Virus record (IMG/VR): IMGVR_UViG_3300018080_000594
Location: 1-23,725 of that record
DNA: 23,725 bases
Reading direction: 5' to 3' (one strand)
From: a virus
In this document: positions 8,603-16,124 of the stretch, piece by piece
How positions within the stretch are numbered: position 1 is the first letter of the stretch
Layout of the letters: every line of letters begins with the position of its first letter
Position numbers and translations under genes: made by a program
The notes under the pieces: model-generated
The model's database searches: none
What the model saw: only the letters and a program-made list of their open reading frames with translations
Told to the model about the DNA's origin: nothing

Positions 8603-8876
8603 TTAATTTCTCTTTAACTTTTACTAACTCTGCGCATATTTCGTAATCTTCTATTGAAGAAAAGTATTCTATAATATCGTCTATAACAATCTCTGCTGTC
8701 TCAGGAACTTGTGGATCGTATGGAATAAATACCATCTCTCCTTTAGATTCTAACAACTCTTTAAGAGTCATTCTGTTTGTAAGTATTAAGTAAGCGTTGT
8801 AGTAAGCTTCGTCTAAGATTTCTTCTTCTACATAGTAGCTAAAATCTTCTTCAGACATTTGATTGAAGGTATCCAT
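8592..8876 (-). CDS. Small acidic phage protein of unknown function, 94 aa
   Basis: I do not recognise this protein. It is acidic and helical (MSEEDFSYYVEEEILDEAYY, then LILTNRMTLKELLESKG) with a short central PYDPQVPETAE segment. The frame is open upstream to an ATG at 9062, but that start would overlap the metallophosphoesterase gene by more than 200 nt. I therefore place the start at the ATG at 8876 (26-nt overlap), with the ATG at 8858 (8-nt overlap) as the alternative. Neither has a Shine-Dalgarno. Lying directly before a ring protein with an 11-nt overlap, it may be a minor structural or assembly protein; this is inference. Confidence 0.6.
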   Translation of the reverse strand: MDTFNQMSEEDFSYYVEEEILDEAYYNAYLILTNRMTLKELLESKGEMVFIPYDPQVPETAEIVIDDIIEYFSSIEDYEICAELVKVKEKLNDT

Positions 8877-9984
8877 CAAATCCAGTTTTTTTATTCCATA
8901 TATAAGCTTGTCCTGCTCTCGCAGCTTCGTACCCCATAAGTTTGTGCCACTCATCAGAAGGGCATATACTAGGTATGAATCTAACCTTAATTCCTCTGTA
9001 CTCATTGACCATTTCTTTATGTAAATGTCCGCAATGAGCTTCTCTAAAAATACTGCGTGCAAACATTTCTGGTTGTTCTGTAGCCATTATAAGAGGCATA
9101 TCCTGCGGCTTTTCTTTGTCACCATGTGTAAACATAATCATATTAACTCCGTATTCTACGTACTTACGTGAAGAATGAGAGTTATCTACAGTTACATTTT
9201 CATCGTTTCTATACCAACCTGCAAGTACATCTCCTGCGTAAAACATTCTTTCATAATCGTGATTACCTGAAACTACAATTACTTCTACTGGAGCTATTTC
9301 TTTTAGGTAATCTATAGCTGTTACCATTAGCTTCCAGTAACCTCTAAAGGTTTCTTTCCAACCCGCAGAGTCGTGTTGCGGAGTTCCTTTTGTAGTTGAT
9401 TGGCGCATTCCTTCAGAGTTCATACCATCATTTCCAATTGGGAGTATGAACTTTTCTATATCTAATCCTTTACCTTTTTGAACTAGTGAGTGAACCATGC
9501 CTAAATAATGCATTTCAACCTCTTTAATAGTAGCGTCGTGCAACTTTCCATAGTGAATATCTGGGAGTGATATCTCGTACGCTACTGGATTAAAAATAGT
9601 AAAAGGTCGTGGTATTTTAGATACACTTGGGCTGTAAGATTCTGCAAACTCTTGTATCTCTTGCTTAATCTCATCAATGTTACTTCCTTCATTTTTAGTT
9701 ACAACGGAAAACCTTTGTTTTCCTGCAGCAGTTTGCCAAAACTTAACACTAACTACATCGTTTGGGTTAATGTTGTTTGATTTTAAATGCCTATCGAATT
9801 CAGATATTACATTTTTATTTTTGTTTTCAATATCTAAACTCCTTAATTCTTTTTTAACTTCTTGCAGGGCTTCTTTACACTCTGTAAGATTTTTTATATT
9901 AAACTTAGCAGCTAAGTATTCAGGACCTTTTTTGAGGTAACTCTGATTATTCCTTAGGAAGTTTTTTATTCCGTCTTTTTTCAT
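8851..9984 (-). CDS. Calcineurin-like metallophosphoesterase, 377 aa
   Basis: All motifs of the metallophosphoesterase superfamily are present in order: DIH at residues 142-144, GND at 184-186 (in place of the usual GDxxD), GNHD at 240-243, THGD at 286-289 and GHLH at 319-322. These bind two metal ions and act on phosphodiesters or phosphomonoesters, so the enzyme is probably active. The first 130 residues form a separate basic helical region (SYLKKGPEYLAAKFN, ECKEALQEVKKELRSLD), perhaps a small DNA-binding or adaptor part. There is no signal peptide. It overlaps the holin gene by 38 nt and the next gene by 26 nt, so it is expressed with lysis and tail genes. The substrate is unknown; nuclease, nucleotidase and phosphatase are all possible within the family. 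Confidence 0.85.
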   Translation of the reverse strand: MKKDGIKNFLRNNQSYLKKGPEYLAAKFNIKNLTECKEALQEVKKELRSLDIENKNKNVISEFDRHLKSNNINPNDVVSVKFWQTAAGKQRFSVVTKNEGSNIDEIKQEIQEFAESYSPSVSKIPRPFTIFNPVAYEISLPDIHYGKLHDATIKEVEMHYLGMVHSLVQKGKGLDIEKFILPIGNDGMNSEGMRQSTTKGTPQHDSAGWKETFRGYWKLMVTAIDYLKEIAPVEVIVVSGNHDYERMFYAGDVLAGWYRNDENVTVDNSHSSRKYVEYGVNMIMFTHGDKEKPQDMPLIMATEQPEMFARSIFREAHCGHLHKEMVNEYRGIKVRFIPSICPSDEWHKLMGYEAARAGQAYIWNKKTGFDGYLQSNV

Positions 9985-10375
9985 TTGTAGTTATTACTCG
10001 TGCTTTTTCATAAGACCTGCCACCAAAGTAAGCGCCTATAACTGTAATTAAAACAACTTCAAGCAAGCTTACCCAATGATCTTTTACTTCAAATTCTATG
10101 ACCCCAGCATCTATAAAAACTAACAATACAGTAGATGTAACTAAAAATGCTAGGGTTAAAGGGCGAATGCTTTTACTTAACCAATTTCCATTAACCATGT
10201 CTGTTTCCCAGCGTTTGGTTATTTCACTATCGGCTTGTGCTTCAGCTTCAAGAATAATCTGCTCAAGCTTTATTTTAAGCTCAAGTTTTTCTTCTTTCGT
10301 AGTTACTACTTCATCAATGATATTAGATGCTTGTCCTACAAGCCCTCCAAATATTTTACCTAACACTCCTCCCAT
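9947..10375 (-). CDS. Holin, GTA/3TM type (PF11351-like), 142 aa
   Basis: The order of features fits the PF11351 holin family: an N-terminal Gly-rich amphipathic segment (GGVLGKIFGGLVGQA), a charged helix (residues 26-58, TTKEEKLELKIKLEQI), the signature ITKRWETDMVNGNWLSKSIR with RPL following, two clear membrane segments (about 72-90 and 101-119), and a basic C-terminus. Such holins permeabilise the inner membrane at the end of infection. No endolysin is recognisable nearby, so the muralytic enzyme must lie outside the window or be a domain I cannot recognise. It starts one base after the stop of the small beta-rich gene, and its end overlaps the metallophosphoesterase by 38 nt. Confidence 0.8.
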   Translation of the reverse strand: MGGVLGKIFGGLVGQASNIIDEVVTTKEEKLELKIKLEQIILEAEAQADSEITKRWETDMVNGNWLSKSIRPLTLAFLVTSTVLLVFIDAGVIEFEVKDHWVSLLEVVLITVIGAYFGGRSYEKARVITTNEKRRNKKLPKE

Positions 10376-10376
10376 C

Positions 10377-10769
10377 TTAAGTTAATTCTATTAGTGTTCC
10401 TTCTACTGTAGTTCCTGCCGCATTGCTTGCGTAGACTTTAATATCTTGCCCTGTAGATGAATCTGTAAACCAGGGAAACATAGCAAATTGTCCAGGTTTA
10501 ATCTTCATAAACTCTACATTAGATCCTGCTTCTACAAATAAGTCATAAGTACTTCCAGTGTTTTTGATGAGTACCATAGCTTGTTCGTCAGCTTCTGTAA
10601 AATCTGCTTTTGCAAATAATGTAACGGAGCTTCCGTCAACAGCTGTAATAAGCTTTGCAATTTTTGCGACTACTCCAGTAGCTACGATAGAATCTATTTC
10701 TACTAGTCTAACAGGACTTGACATTAATCCTGAGGACTTAATTTCTACCCGTACGTTAATTGATGCCAT
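10377..10769 (-). CDS. Small beta-rich structural protein of unknown role, 130 aa
   Basis: I do not recognise a named family. The protein alternates short hydrophobic strands with small polar residues (ASINVRVEIKSSG, VVAKIAKLITAVDGSSVTLF, GQFAMFPWFTDSSTGQDIKV, YASNAAGTTVEGTLIEL), a single-domain beta sandwich pattern. It has no Cys, no signal peptide and no membrane segment. This recalls small head-decoration or fibre-associated proteins, and it lies downstream of the fibre genes and directly upstream of the holin. The upstream stop is 6 nt away, giving a TAACAACTAATG junction without a Shine-Dalgarno. Confidence 0.5.
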   Translation of the reverse strand: MASINVRVEIKSSGLMSSPVRLVEIDSIVATGVVAKIAKLITAVDGSSVTLFAKADFTEADEQAMVLIKNTGSTYDLFVEAGSNVEFMKIKPGQFAMFPWFTDSSTGQDIKVYASNAAGTTVEGTLIELT

Positions 10770-10775
10770 TAGTTG

Positions 10776-11180
10776 TTATTTTAATAGTTTAAGCAAACCG
10801 TATGTTTGGTCTGCAGTTATATCATTGGGGAGTATATCCTCGCTAATTAAGTTGACCTTAACCTTAGACTCCATGTTCAGCATTTTTTCTACGACCTCTA
10901 ATTGTTGTTTTCTTTCTTCTATCAGTTCTGCATGTTCTTTTTCTAAAGCTTCAACTGCGTCACTGTCTTCAGCTTCTATTTTTTCTTGCACTTTAACAGA
11001 TAACTTTTGAAACTCTATTGAAGGAATAGATTCTTTTTCTATTGGTTGTAGATGTTCAGTTAAAGCGTTAATGTTTCTAGCTACTAGTAATGCAAATGCT
11101 TTTCCTTTTAATCCTTTAACTGCTTCTAGAGCTTTTAAAATTTGCAAAAACTCTCTGTTTGTTCCTGTAATTTGTGTCAT
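10776..11180 (-). CDS. Small helical phage protein with a DUF1617-like pattern, 134 aa
   Basis: The N-terminal half (NREFLQILKALEAVKGLKGK then AFALLVARNINALTEHLQPI) and the Glu-rich coiled coil at about residues 70-100 (EALEKEHAELIEERKQQLEV) resemble the small DUF1617-type proteins found between tail and lysis genes in many tailed phages. The C-terminus (NLISEDILPNDITADQTYGL) is a short acidic element before a hydrophobic end. The biochemical role of that family is unknown to me. It is preceded by the 468-aa fibre gene (7-nt gap) and followed by the small beta-rich gene, so a fibre-assembly chaperone or minor tail function is conceivable. Confidence 0.45.
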   Translation of the reverse strand: MTQITGTNREFLQILKALEAVKGLKGKAFALLVARNINALTEHLQPIEKESIPSIEFQKLSVKVQEKIEAEDSDAVEALEKEHAELIEERKQQLEVVEKMLNMESKVKVNLISEDILPNDITADQTYGLLKLLK

Positions 11181-11187
11181 GGGTTTG

Positions 11188-12594
11188 TTATTGGTTTATA
11201 ATTAAAAAGTGTATTTTGTGTGCGTCGGTGCTAGTGTTTGCTGCCCCAGGGTTGCTTAATCTGATATTAAAACTTCCGCCGCTAATTCTACTTATTTGTG
11301 CTACCATTGTTGCGTTATCTACAGCTGACGCGGCTATAGGACATTGAACTGTTAGGAGAATTAAAGAAGTAGTAGTTACAGTACTGTTAGTAACTGTAAA
11401 CTCTACTTCTGCTGCGGCGTTAAGTGCTACTCCAGCTAAAGTAATAATCCCAGAAGTTGCATTAACTGTAACTCCCGTTGAATGATTCGTAGCCTGTGTT
11501 ACAGCTCCTTTGTTGGAGTGTACTAATCCTTCGGTGGCCCGTGTAATAACTAAACTACCGTTATTTACTGTAACATCGGAATTTTCATCTACAGTTACAG
11601 CGTGAGTGTAAGTACCTGCTACTGAAGTAATGAGTTTAATATTACCTCCTGTACCAGAGCCAGTATCTCCTCCATATAGTATTAATTGCCCACCTGTACC
11701 ACTACCATCAGCATCACCTGCGGATAAAGTTAAGTTGCCTCCATTGCCGTTTGTAGTAGTAGTATCTTGTCCTTGCACCGCCAATGTTCCAGGAGTTGTT
11801 CCTGCTACAACTTTAATAGAATGAGATGTATTTGTGAGTAAGTCTATTCCCCCACTTAAGTTAAGTACAGCTGAATTAAAATAAGATCCTCCTGCACCTA
11901 TGTAAGCGTTATTTCCAGTTACTCTAACACCATTACTGTTACCATCTGAACTAACATAGCCTGTTCCAAGGTCAATGTCATTGTTGTTCATATCTAAATC
12001 TGAAGATACAGATGCTAAAGATGAGTTGATAGTAATTGTCCCGTCACCGTTAGTGATAGTAATATTAGTACCTGCAGTTAATGTAGCTACTTGTGGGCCG
12101 CTAGTACCCCCAATTAATAACTGACCGTTAGTAGACATATCTAAAGATCTAAGCGTATCAGTGCCTGAAGCTTGAGTTACTACTACAGCTTTATCTAAAA
12201 ATGAAGCAGCGTTTGTACCTCCATTATCTACCGGGAGAGTACCTGTTACATTAGACGCTAAGTCTACAGTAGATAAAAACGCAGAAGTTGAGTTATCACA
12301 ATTGCTAAGAGTTATATTTGACTCTACTAGCGTTAGTACTATATCATTAGAAGCAGTAGCTACAGTTATTTTGTTGTTTGCTGATTCTATTCCTTTTAAG
12401 TTGATTACATTTTTATCTGTAATATCTACATAAAGATTTTCCCCAGATGCCCCAAGTTTAGTTTGAACTGTAGGAAATAAACTAGATAACAGGAATTTGT
12501 TATTAGTCTGTTTAGCTGCATTAGCTACTAATAGGTAGTCATTTGCAGTAACATTGGTTTTAGTAAGAGCTGCTAGTTCAGTAATTGTTGCCAT
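11188..12594 (-). CDS. Fibre protein (tail or head fibre), 468 aa
   Basis: The N-terminal segment (TITELAALTKTNVTANDYLL) is typical of fibre anchors in phages of Bacteroidota. It is followed by low-complexity Thr/Asn/Ser/Gly beta repeats with fibre hallmarks: TGTLPVDNGGTNA near residue 118, GQLLIGGTSGPQVATLTAGT near 160, and NGNGGNLTLSAGDADGSGTG near 282. Such sequences form trimeric beta-helical shafts. The C-terminal ~95 residues (SGIITLAGVALNAAAEVEFT through HKIHFLIINQ) look like a compact beta domain, seen in other marine phage fibres, that may trimerise or bind the receptor. The start shares a TAATG junction with the 1002-aa repeat-protein gene, implying matched synthesis. No peptidase or chaperone domain is visible. 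Confidence 0.75.
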   Translation of the reverse strand: MATITELAALTKTNVTANDYLLVANAAKQTNNKFLLSSLFPTVQTKLGASGENLYVDITDKNVINLKGIESANNKITVATASNDIVLTLVESNITLSNCDNSTSAFLSTVDLASNVTGTLPVDNGGTNAASFLDKAVVVTQASGTDTLRSLDMSTNGQLLIGGTSGPQVATLTAGTNITITNGDGTITINSSLASVSSDLDMNNNDIDLGTGYVSSDGNSNGVRVTGNNAYIGAGGSYFNSAVLNLSGGIDLLTNTSHSIKVVAGTTPGTLAVQGQDTTTTNGNGGNLTLSAGDADGSGTGGQLILYGGDTGSGTGGNIKLITSVAGTYTHAVTVDENSDVTVNNGSLVITRATEGLVHSNKGAVTQATNHSTGVTVNATSGIITLAGVALNAAAEVEFTVTNSTVTTTSLILLTVQCPIAASAVDNATMVAQISRISGGSFNIRLSNPGAANTSTDAHKIHFLIINQ

Positions 12595-15500
12595 TATAAA
12601 TCTATATTATCCCCATTTTCAAAGGAGATGAAGTTTAATATATTAGACTCCCCTTGTTCGTTTATAGTTGGTAAGCGTTGGTCAGCAACAGAGCATACTG
12701 TACAGTACTTGCGAACAAAGTTAATAAAAGTTTCTAAATAAGTTTCTGTGCCTGTTGGAAGTTCTCCCCCATTATTAGTATAAGGGAAAGTATAGTTACA
12801 ATTGTATAAGCACTCTAATCCTATTCTGTTTAACAGATACGACACAAGAGTAAGTTTAATTTGCTCTGTTGTATCACATACAATTCCTCCTTTTATTTTA
12901 AACAACATACGTGTACCTTCTTCAGCTACACAGGCTTTTATGTTCTTTAAAGTTGTTTCATAATTTATTGGGGAGACAGTAGTTATTACAGAATTTGGGA
13001 TGCATTCTGGTTCGTAAGTTGCACTAAAAAAACAGCTTCCATCATCTACTGTTGCATTTGAGTTAAAATTTACAGCAAGGGGGTTTGTACATCCCTCAAT
13101 TATACAACTTCCGTCATTAACGGTTGCCAGCGGATCGTAGTTTGTGGCGTTCGGATCAGTGCACCCACATCCACTAGTATTTACAGTTAAAGTAATTGGG
13201 GACTGCGTGCTTATTTCACAAGTATTATTAGTGCTAGGAAAGTACAGTACTGCAGTAGCACTGTAGATAGCTGAGCATAAGTTTTTAACGGCAGTTTGAT
13301 TTACAGCAAGCTGTTGTTGAAATGGAGGTGTATTAGAGGAAACAGTAATTTGAAAGTTTACAGGAGAATTCACTTCAAAATTTATAATTCCATCACAGTT
13401 ACTGTTCTCACAATCTCCTGTGGGATTAATTGTTGAAGCTGTTATAGAGAATTCATCACAATAAAAACATTTACCATCATCTACGTTTGCGTTAGGGTTG
13501 TAGTTTAAAGCGAATGGATCAGTGCATCCCGGAACAGTTACAATTCCTGGATGGTCGAGTGTTAATACTTCTCCGCATGTAGTTCCTAAATCTACTATAG
13601 TTACACTAGCTGTAGTGTTTTGAGGAATAAGTATGTTAGAGGTAAATGGATTATTTTCCTCTGTTGTAGAACCACTAGTTATATTAAAGGTTCCTAAAAA
13701 TTCAGGAGGAGTTTGAGAATTATCTAACAAAGAATAATTTGCTGCAAATACCCCAAAAGCATCTACGATTTCTCCATCAGAAGACAGTCCGTAGATTGTT
13801 AATGTGGTCATAGCCTGGTCGTTATTTATTAACGTAGGCTGAGATAAAGATGCAATAACAGTTTGAGTGCAGACTGTTATATCGTCAGAATATTCACAAT
13901 TTCCATTACCTGTATTGCCTGGGATAGGATTATAATTTGTTGCTGATGGGTCTAAACATCCGTCGTAGGGAACTGTAAATTTTTGATACCAATACCAAGT
14001 GCACCCAGACCCATTATTAAATACATACTCTAACCAGTATAATTGCCCAGGGAATAACCCAGAGTTACTTGAGGGCCCAGTTAAATGTTGGACAGAGTTA
14101 GCACTGCTCGCATCATTGGTATCTGATATCAAAGCTGAGCCTAGTAGAGTGGCTTGGTTACCACTATTTAAGTTTACGTCTTGAACTACGTCAGCGTCTG
14201 CATAAATATTTACAGTCCAATAAGATCCTGGAGATTGAGATAGATAATAAGCGTATTCGTCTCCAAATTCTTGAGGTGCAAAATTTCCTATTACGATGGT
14301 GTTGTCGTCATCAGTTACATCGTTAGTTGTGGTTATTGCTGATACTGAACCACTACTAGGCCACTGTGCTTGCAGCTCTACTTTTAAATCTTCACAATAT
14401 ATGCAACAGTTTGCACAAGCTTCTTCTGCATTAGCATCGTAATTTAATGCAGTATTATCTGTGCATCCGATAGATGCAATTTTTAACAGTGGGAATGTAA
14501 AAGAACGTGTAGTTCCTGTTCCGCCTCCAGTAACAGTTTCTCTAATGCTTATAGCTGCAGTAGGAAAAGAATTAAAGTAAGTATCTAAAGCGAATGATGC
14601 TTCGTGATTCTCCCATCCAACTTGAAGTACTGCAAAATCTCCTTCTATATTTAAAGCCTTTGTAGTTGGACTAGTATCTGCAACTCCTTTTACTGTTAAG
14701 CTTGTGGAGGAAAAGTCAGTTGCATCTGTAAATGTAGAAGAGCTTAAGTTTTTTTCTATGTATAAAACATCTGACAAACTATTTCGTACAGTTGTTTTTA
14801 TTACAATATTTTCAGGCTCTCTTAAAGTGTATACACAGCTGTTGTTATTTATTTCTGTACCAGCTTCATAATTAGAGGCTGTGGAATCAAAGCAATCATA
14901 TCCTCGTGCTCTTGTTTTAGTGCCAAATTCTATAAATTCTGTAGAAGCATTTTCTATATACACATAGAAGTATGAAGAGTTTTCGTTATATACTTCTGTA
15001 AAGTTTGAGGTAGTTAAATACTTACCTTGATTATTGCTGATAGCTTGCAGAATTTGACTAGAGGTTATATTAGAGCTTGTTACTCCTACGTATTCTAATC
15101 TTCTGTTTATGCTATCATATTTACTTATGTCTGCGCTAAATGCTTTAGAACTGTAAGATTCTGTTTCTACATAATCCCCATCTAAGTATACTTTAAATGT
15201 AGTTAATGGGGATTCTAAATCGTTTTCTCTACTTATAGCTAAAGTTCTAGGTTCAGTACTGCCCTTCCCAATATCTACAGAACTTAATTTTACGTAGGGG
15301 AGAGAAAATATTTGAGTACCTTGAGATTTAGAAAATACTGCTTTGAGCTGTATTGTAGCTCCACCTTTAGGTTTAAAGGTGTTTGAGAATAAAACCTCTA
15401 TTCTAAAGTGTTTACTGTTTAATGGGTAGTAGTTTACTTCTTTTATATCAGTTTCTTTAAAACTACGTCTCCCTGAACTATCAGTATAGGCGTAAGGAAT

Positions 15501-15602
15501 TACCCCCACTACTTGGTCAATAATTTGATAGGATGCAAAAGTCTGCCACGGAGCTGTGACAACTATTTTGTTATTACTGGATTGTGCGTAAAAGAATCTC
15601 AT
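12594..15602 (-). CDS. Large Cys-repeat adhesin-like appendage protein, 1002 aa
   Basis: The protein opens with about 230 residues of beta-rich sequence with no repeat, then carries six short Cys/Asp-rich units at about residues 235-256, 379-400, 548-569, 692-712, 813-833 and 837-857. Their consensus is GC-(T/L)-DPxAxNYxPxA followed by DGxC. They separate beta domains of roughly 100-150 residues, and the stretch 717-812 (TGDCENSNCDGIINFEV, LCSAIYSATAVLYFP) resembles a SprB-type repeat. The alternating Asp/Asn positions suggest Ca2+ binding and the paired Cys suggest disulphides. These repeats are common in surface proteins of Flavobacteriia and in some marine phages. The last 140 residues (FKIKGGIVCD, FVRKYCTVC) form a distinct domain. 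A receptor-binding fibre is the likeliest role. Confidence 0.6.
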   Translation of the reverse strand: MRFFYAQSSNNKIVVTAPWQTFASYQIIDQVVGVIPYAYTDSSGRRSFKETDIKEVNYYPLNSKHFRIEVLFSNTFKPKGGATIQLKAVFSKSQGTQIFSLPYVKLSSVDIGKGSTEPRTLAISRENDLESPLTTFKVYLDGDYVETESYSSKAFSADISKYDSINRRLEYVGVTSSNITSSQILQAISNNQGKYLTTSNFTEVYNENSSYFYVYIENASTEFIEFGTKTRARGYDCFDSTASNYEAGTEINNNSCVYTLREPENIVIKTTVRNSLSDVLYIEKNLSSSTFTDATDFSSTSLTVKGVADTSPTTKALNIEGDFAVLQVGWENHEASFALDTYFNSFPTAAISIRETVTGGGTGTTRSFTFPLLKIASIGCTDNTALNYDANAEEACANCCIYCEDLKVELQAQWPSSGSVSAITTTNDVTDDDNTIVIGNFAPQEFGDEYAYYLSQSPGSYWTVNIYADADVVQDVNLNSGNQATLLGSALISDTNDASSANSVQHLTGPSSNSGLFPGQLYWLEYVFNNGSGCTWYWYQKFTVPYDGCLDPSATNYNPIPGNTGNGNCEYSDDITVCTQTVIASLSQPTLINNDQAMTTLTIYGLSSDGEIVDAFGVFAANYSLLDNSQTPPEFLGTFNITSGSTTEENNPFTSNILIPQNTTASVTIVDLGTTCGEVLTLDHPGIVTVPGCTDPFALNYNPNANVDDGKCFYCDEFSITASTINPTGDCENSNCDGIINFEVNSPVNFQITVSSNTPPFQQQLAVNQTAVKNLCSAIYSATAVLYFPSTNNTCEISTQSPITLTVNTSGCGCTDPNATNYDPLATVNDGSCIIEGCTNPLAVNFNSNATVDDGSCFFSATYEPECIPNSVITTVSPINYETTLKNIKACVAEEGTRMLFKIKGGIVCDTTEQIKLTLVSYLLNRIGLECLYNCNYTFPYTNNGGELPTGTETYLETFINFVRKYCTVCSVADQRLPTINEQGESNILNFISFENGDNIDL
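13032..14900 (-). repeat. Six dispersed Cys/Asp protein repeats (GCTDPxAxNY...DGxC)
   Basis: Units occur at 14900-14835, 14468-14403, 13961-13896, 13529-13467, 13166-13104 and 13094-13032. The last two are nearly tandem, separated by nine bases. The unit nearest the N-terminus is the most diverged (CFDSTASNYEAGTE), and the second has an extra Cys pair (EEACANCC). Each is 21-22 residues with Cys at both ends and Asp/Asn at alternating positions. The similarity is at protein level, and DNA identity between units is only partial, so recent duplication is not evident. Confidence 0.85.
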
Positions 15603-15605
15603 AAT

Positions 15606-16073
15606 TTAGCATCCACATGCACATACTTCTGTGCAAAATTCTTTAGCTTTATTATACTTAGCTACTGCATCTTCGTAGTTACCGTTTATTTCTGCGGTGT
15701 ACTTTGCAGCCCCAAGGAGTAAATGTATTTTTTCAGCTCGCAGTAACTCTTCTTTGCATTTGTCGCAATGACATGTGCAGTTAATTGCAGATTCTACAAG
15801 TTTTGCTATACAGCAATCAATCTCGCAACTAGCAACAAGTAGTGCAGTAAGAATAGTTTCATTATTGCGAATAACAGAGTACTGTAATACCCCAACGGAA
15901 TTTAAATTCACATTAATGATAATGTACCCCCCTAAAGCAATTGCAGGGAAATTGCTGATAGTCCCATCGCCGTTTGTTACTTGAATAGTTACAACGGTAC
16001 CGTTAGTAACAGTGTTTGGGACAGGGATGTTAAAGAATATTTGTTTACAGTTTGGGGATATGGCTGTTATCAT
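15606..16073 (-). CDS. Cys-rich protein with N-terminal beta domain, 155 aa
   Basis: The first 75 residues are a beta-rich domain without Cys after position 9 (VTNGTVVTIQVTNGDGTISN, LNSVGVLQYSVIRN). The second half carries eleven of twelve Cys in three clusters: SCEIDCC, NCTCHCDKC and FCTEVCACGC at the C-terminus. Between the last two lies a helical hairpin like a single TPR unit (LLLGAAKYTAEINGNYEDAV then AKYNKAKEFC). The clusters could bind metal (CxCHCxxC) or form disulphides. It lies 3 nt before the Cys-repeat adhesin gene and after a strong terminator, so it heads the fibre block. A partner, adaptor or chaperone for the adhesin is a reasonable guess; the family is not one I can name. Confidence 0.55.
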   Translation of the reverse strand: MITAISPNCKQIFFNIPVPNTVTNGTVVTIQVTNGDGTISNFPAIALGGYIIINVNLNSVGVLQYSVIRNNETILTALLVASCEIDCCIAKLVESAINCTCHCDKCKEELLRAEKIHLLLGAAKYTAEINGNYEDAVAKYNKAKEFCTEVCACGC

Positions 16074-16080
16074 AATGAGT

Positions 16081-16115
16081 AAAAAATGGGGGAAGTCAGT
16101 TTCCCAACCTCCCCC
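16081..16115 (-). terminator. Intrinsic terminator after the 358-aa virion protein gene
   Basis: Read on the minus strand, 16115-16104 pairs with 16099-16088 as a 12-bp stem: five G-C pairs, A-U, G-U, G-C, U-A, U-G, G-U, G-C. It is capped by a GAAA tetraloop at 16103-16100 and followed by A then six U (16087-16081). It begins 10 nt after the stop codon at 16125 and ends before the ATG at 16073. This is a classical rho-independent structure. It would separate highly expressed head genes from the fibre block, possibly with partial read-through because no obvious promoter follows. Confidence 0.85.
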
Positions 16116-16124
16116 TTGTTAGTA

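Noticed and set aside
8877-9062. Upstream extension of the small acidic gene to an ATG at 9062
   Set aside because: It would overlap the conserved C-terminal part of the metallophosphoesterase by over 200 nt; starts at 8876 or 8858 match the short overlaps used elsewhere.
8851-9984. Metallophosphoesterase as the missing endolysin
   Set aside because: The motif set is for phosphoester hydrolysis, with no peptidoglycan-binding or muralytic motif and no signal peptide.
10558-11010. Plus-strand open frame of 150 codons
   Set aside because: It is antisense to two well-supported minus-strand genes, is rich in Ser/Ile/Phe as expected from reverse reading of Lys/Glu-rich helices, and has no leader or neighbours on its strand.
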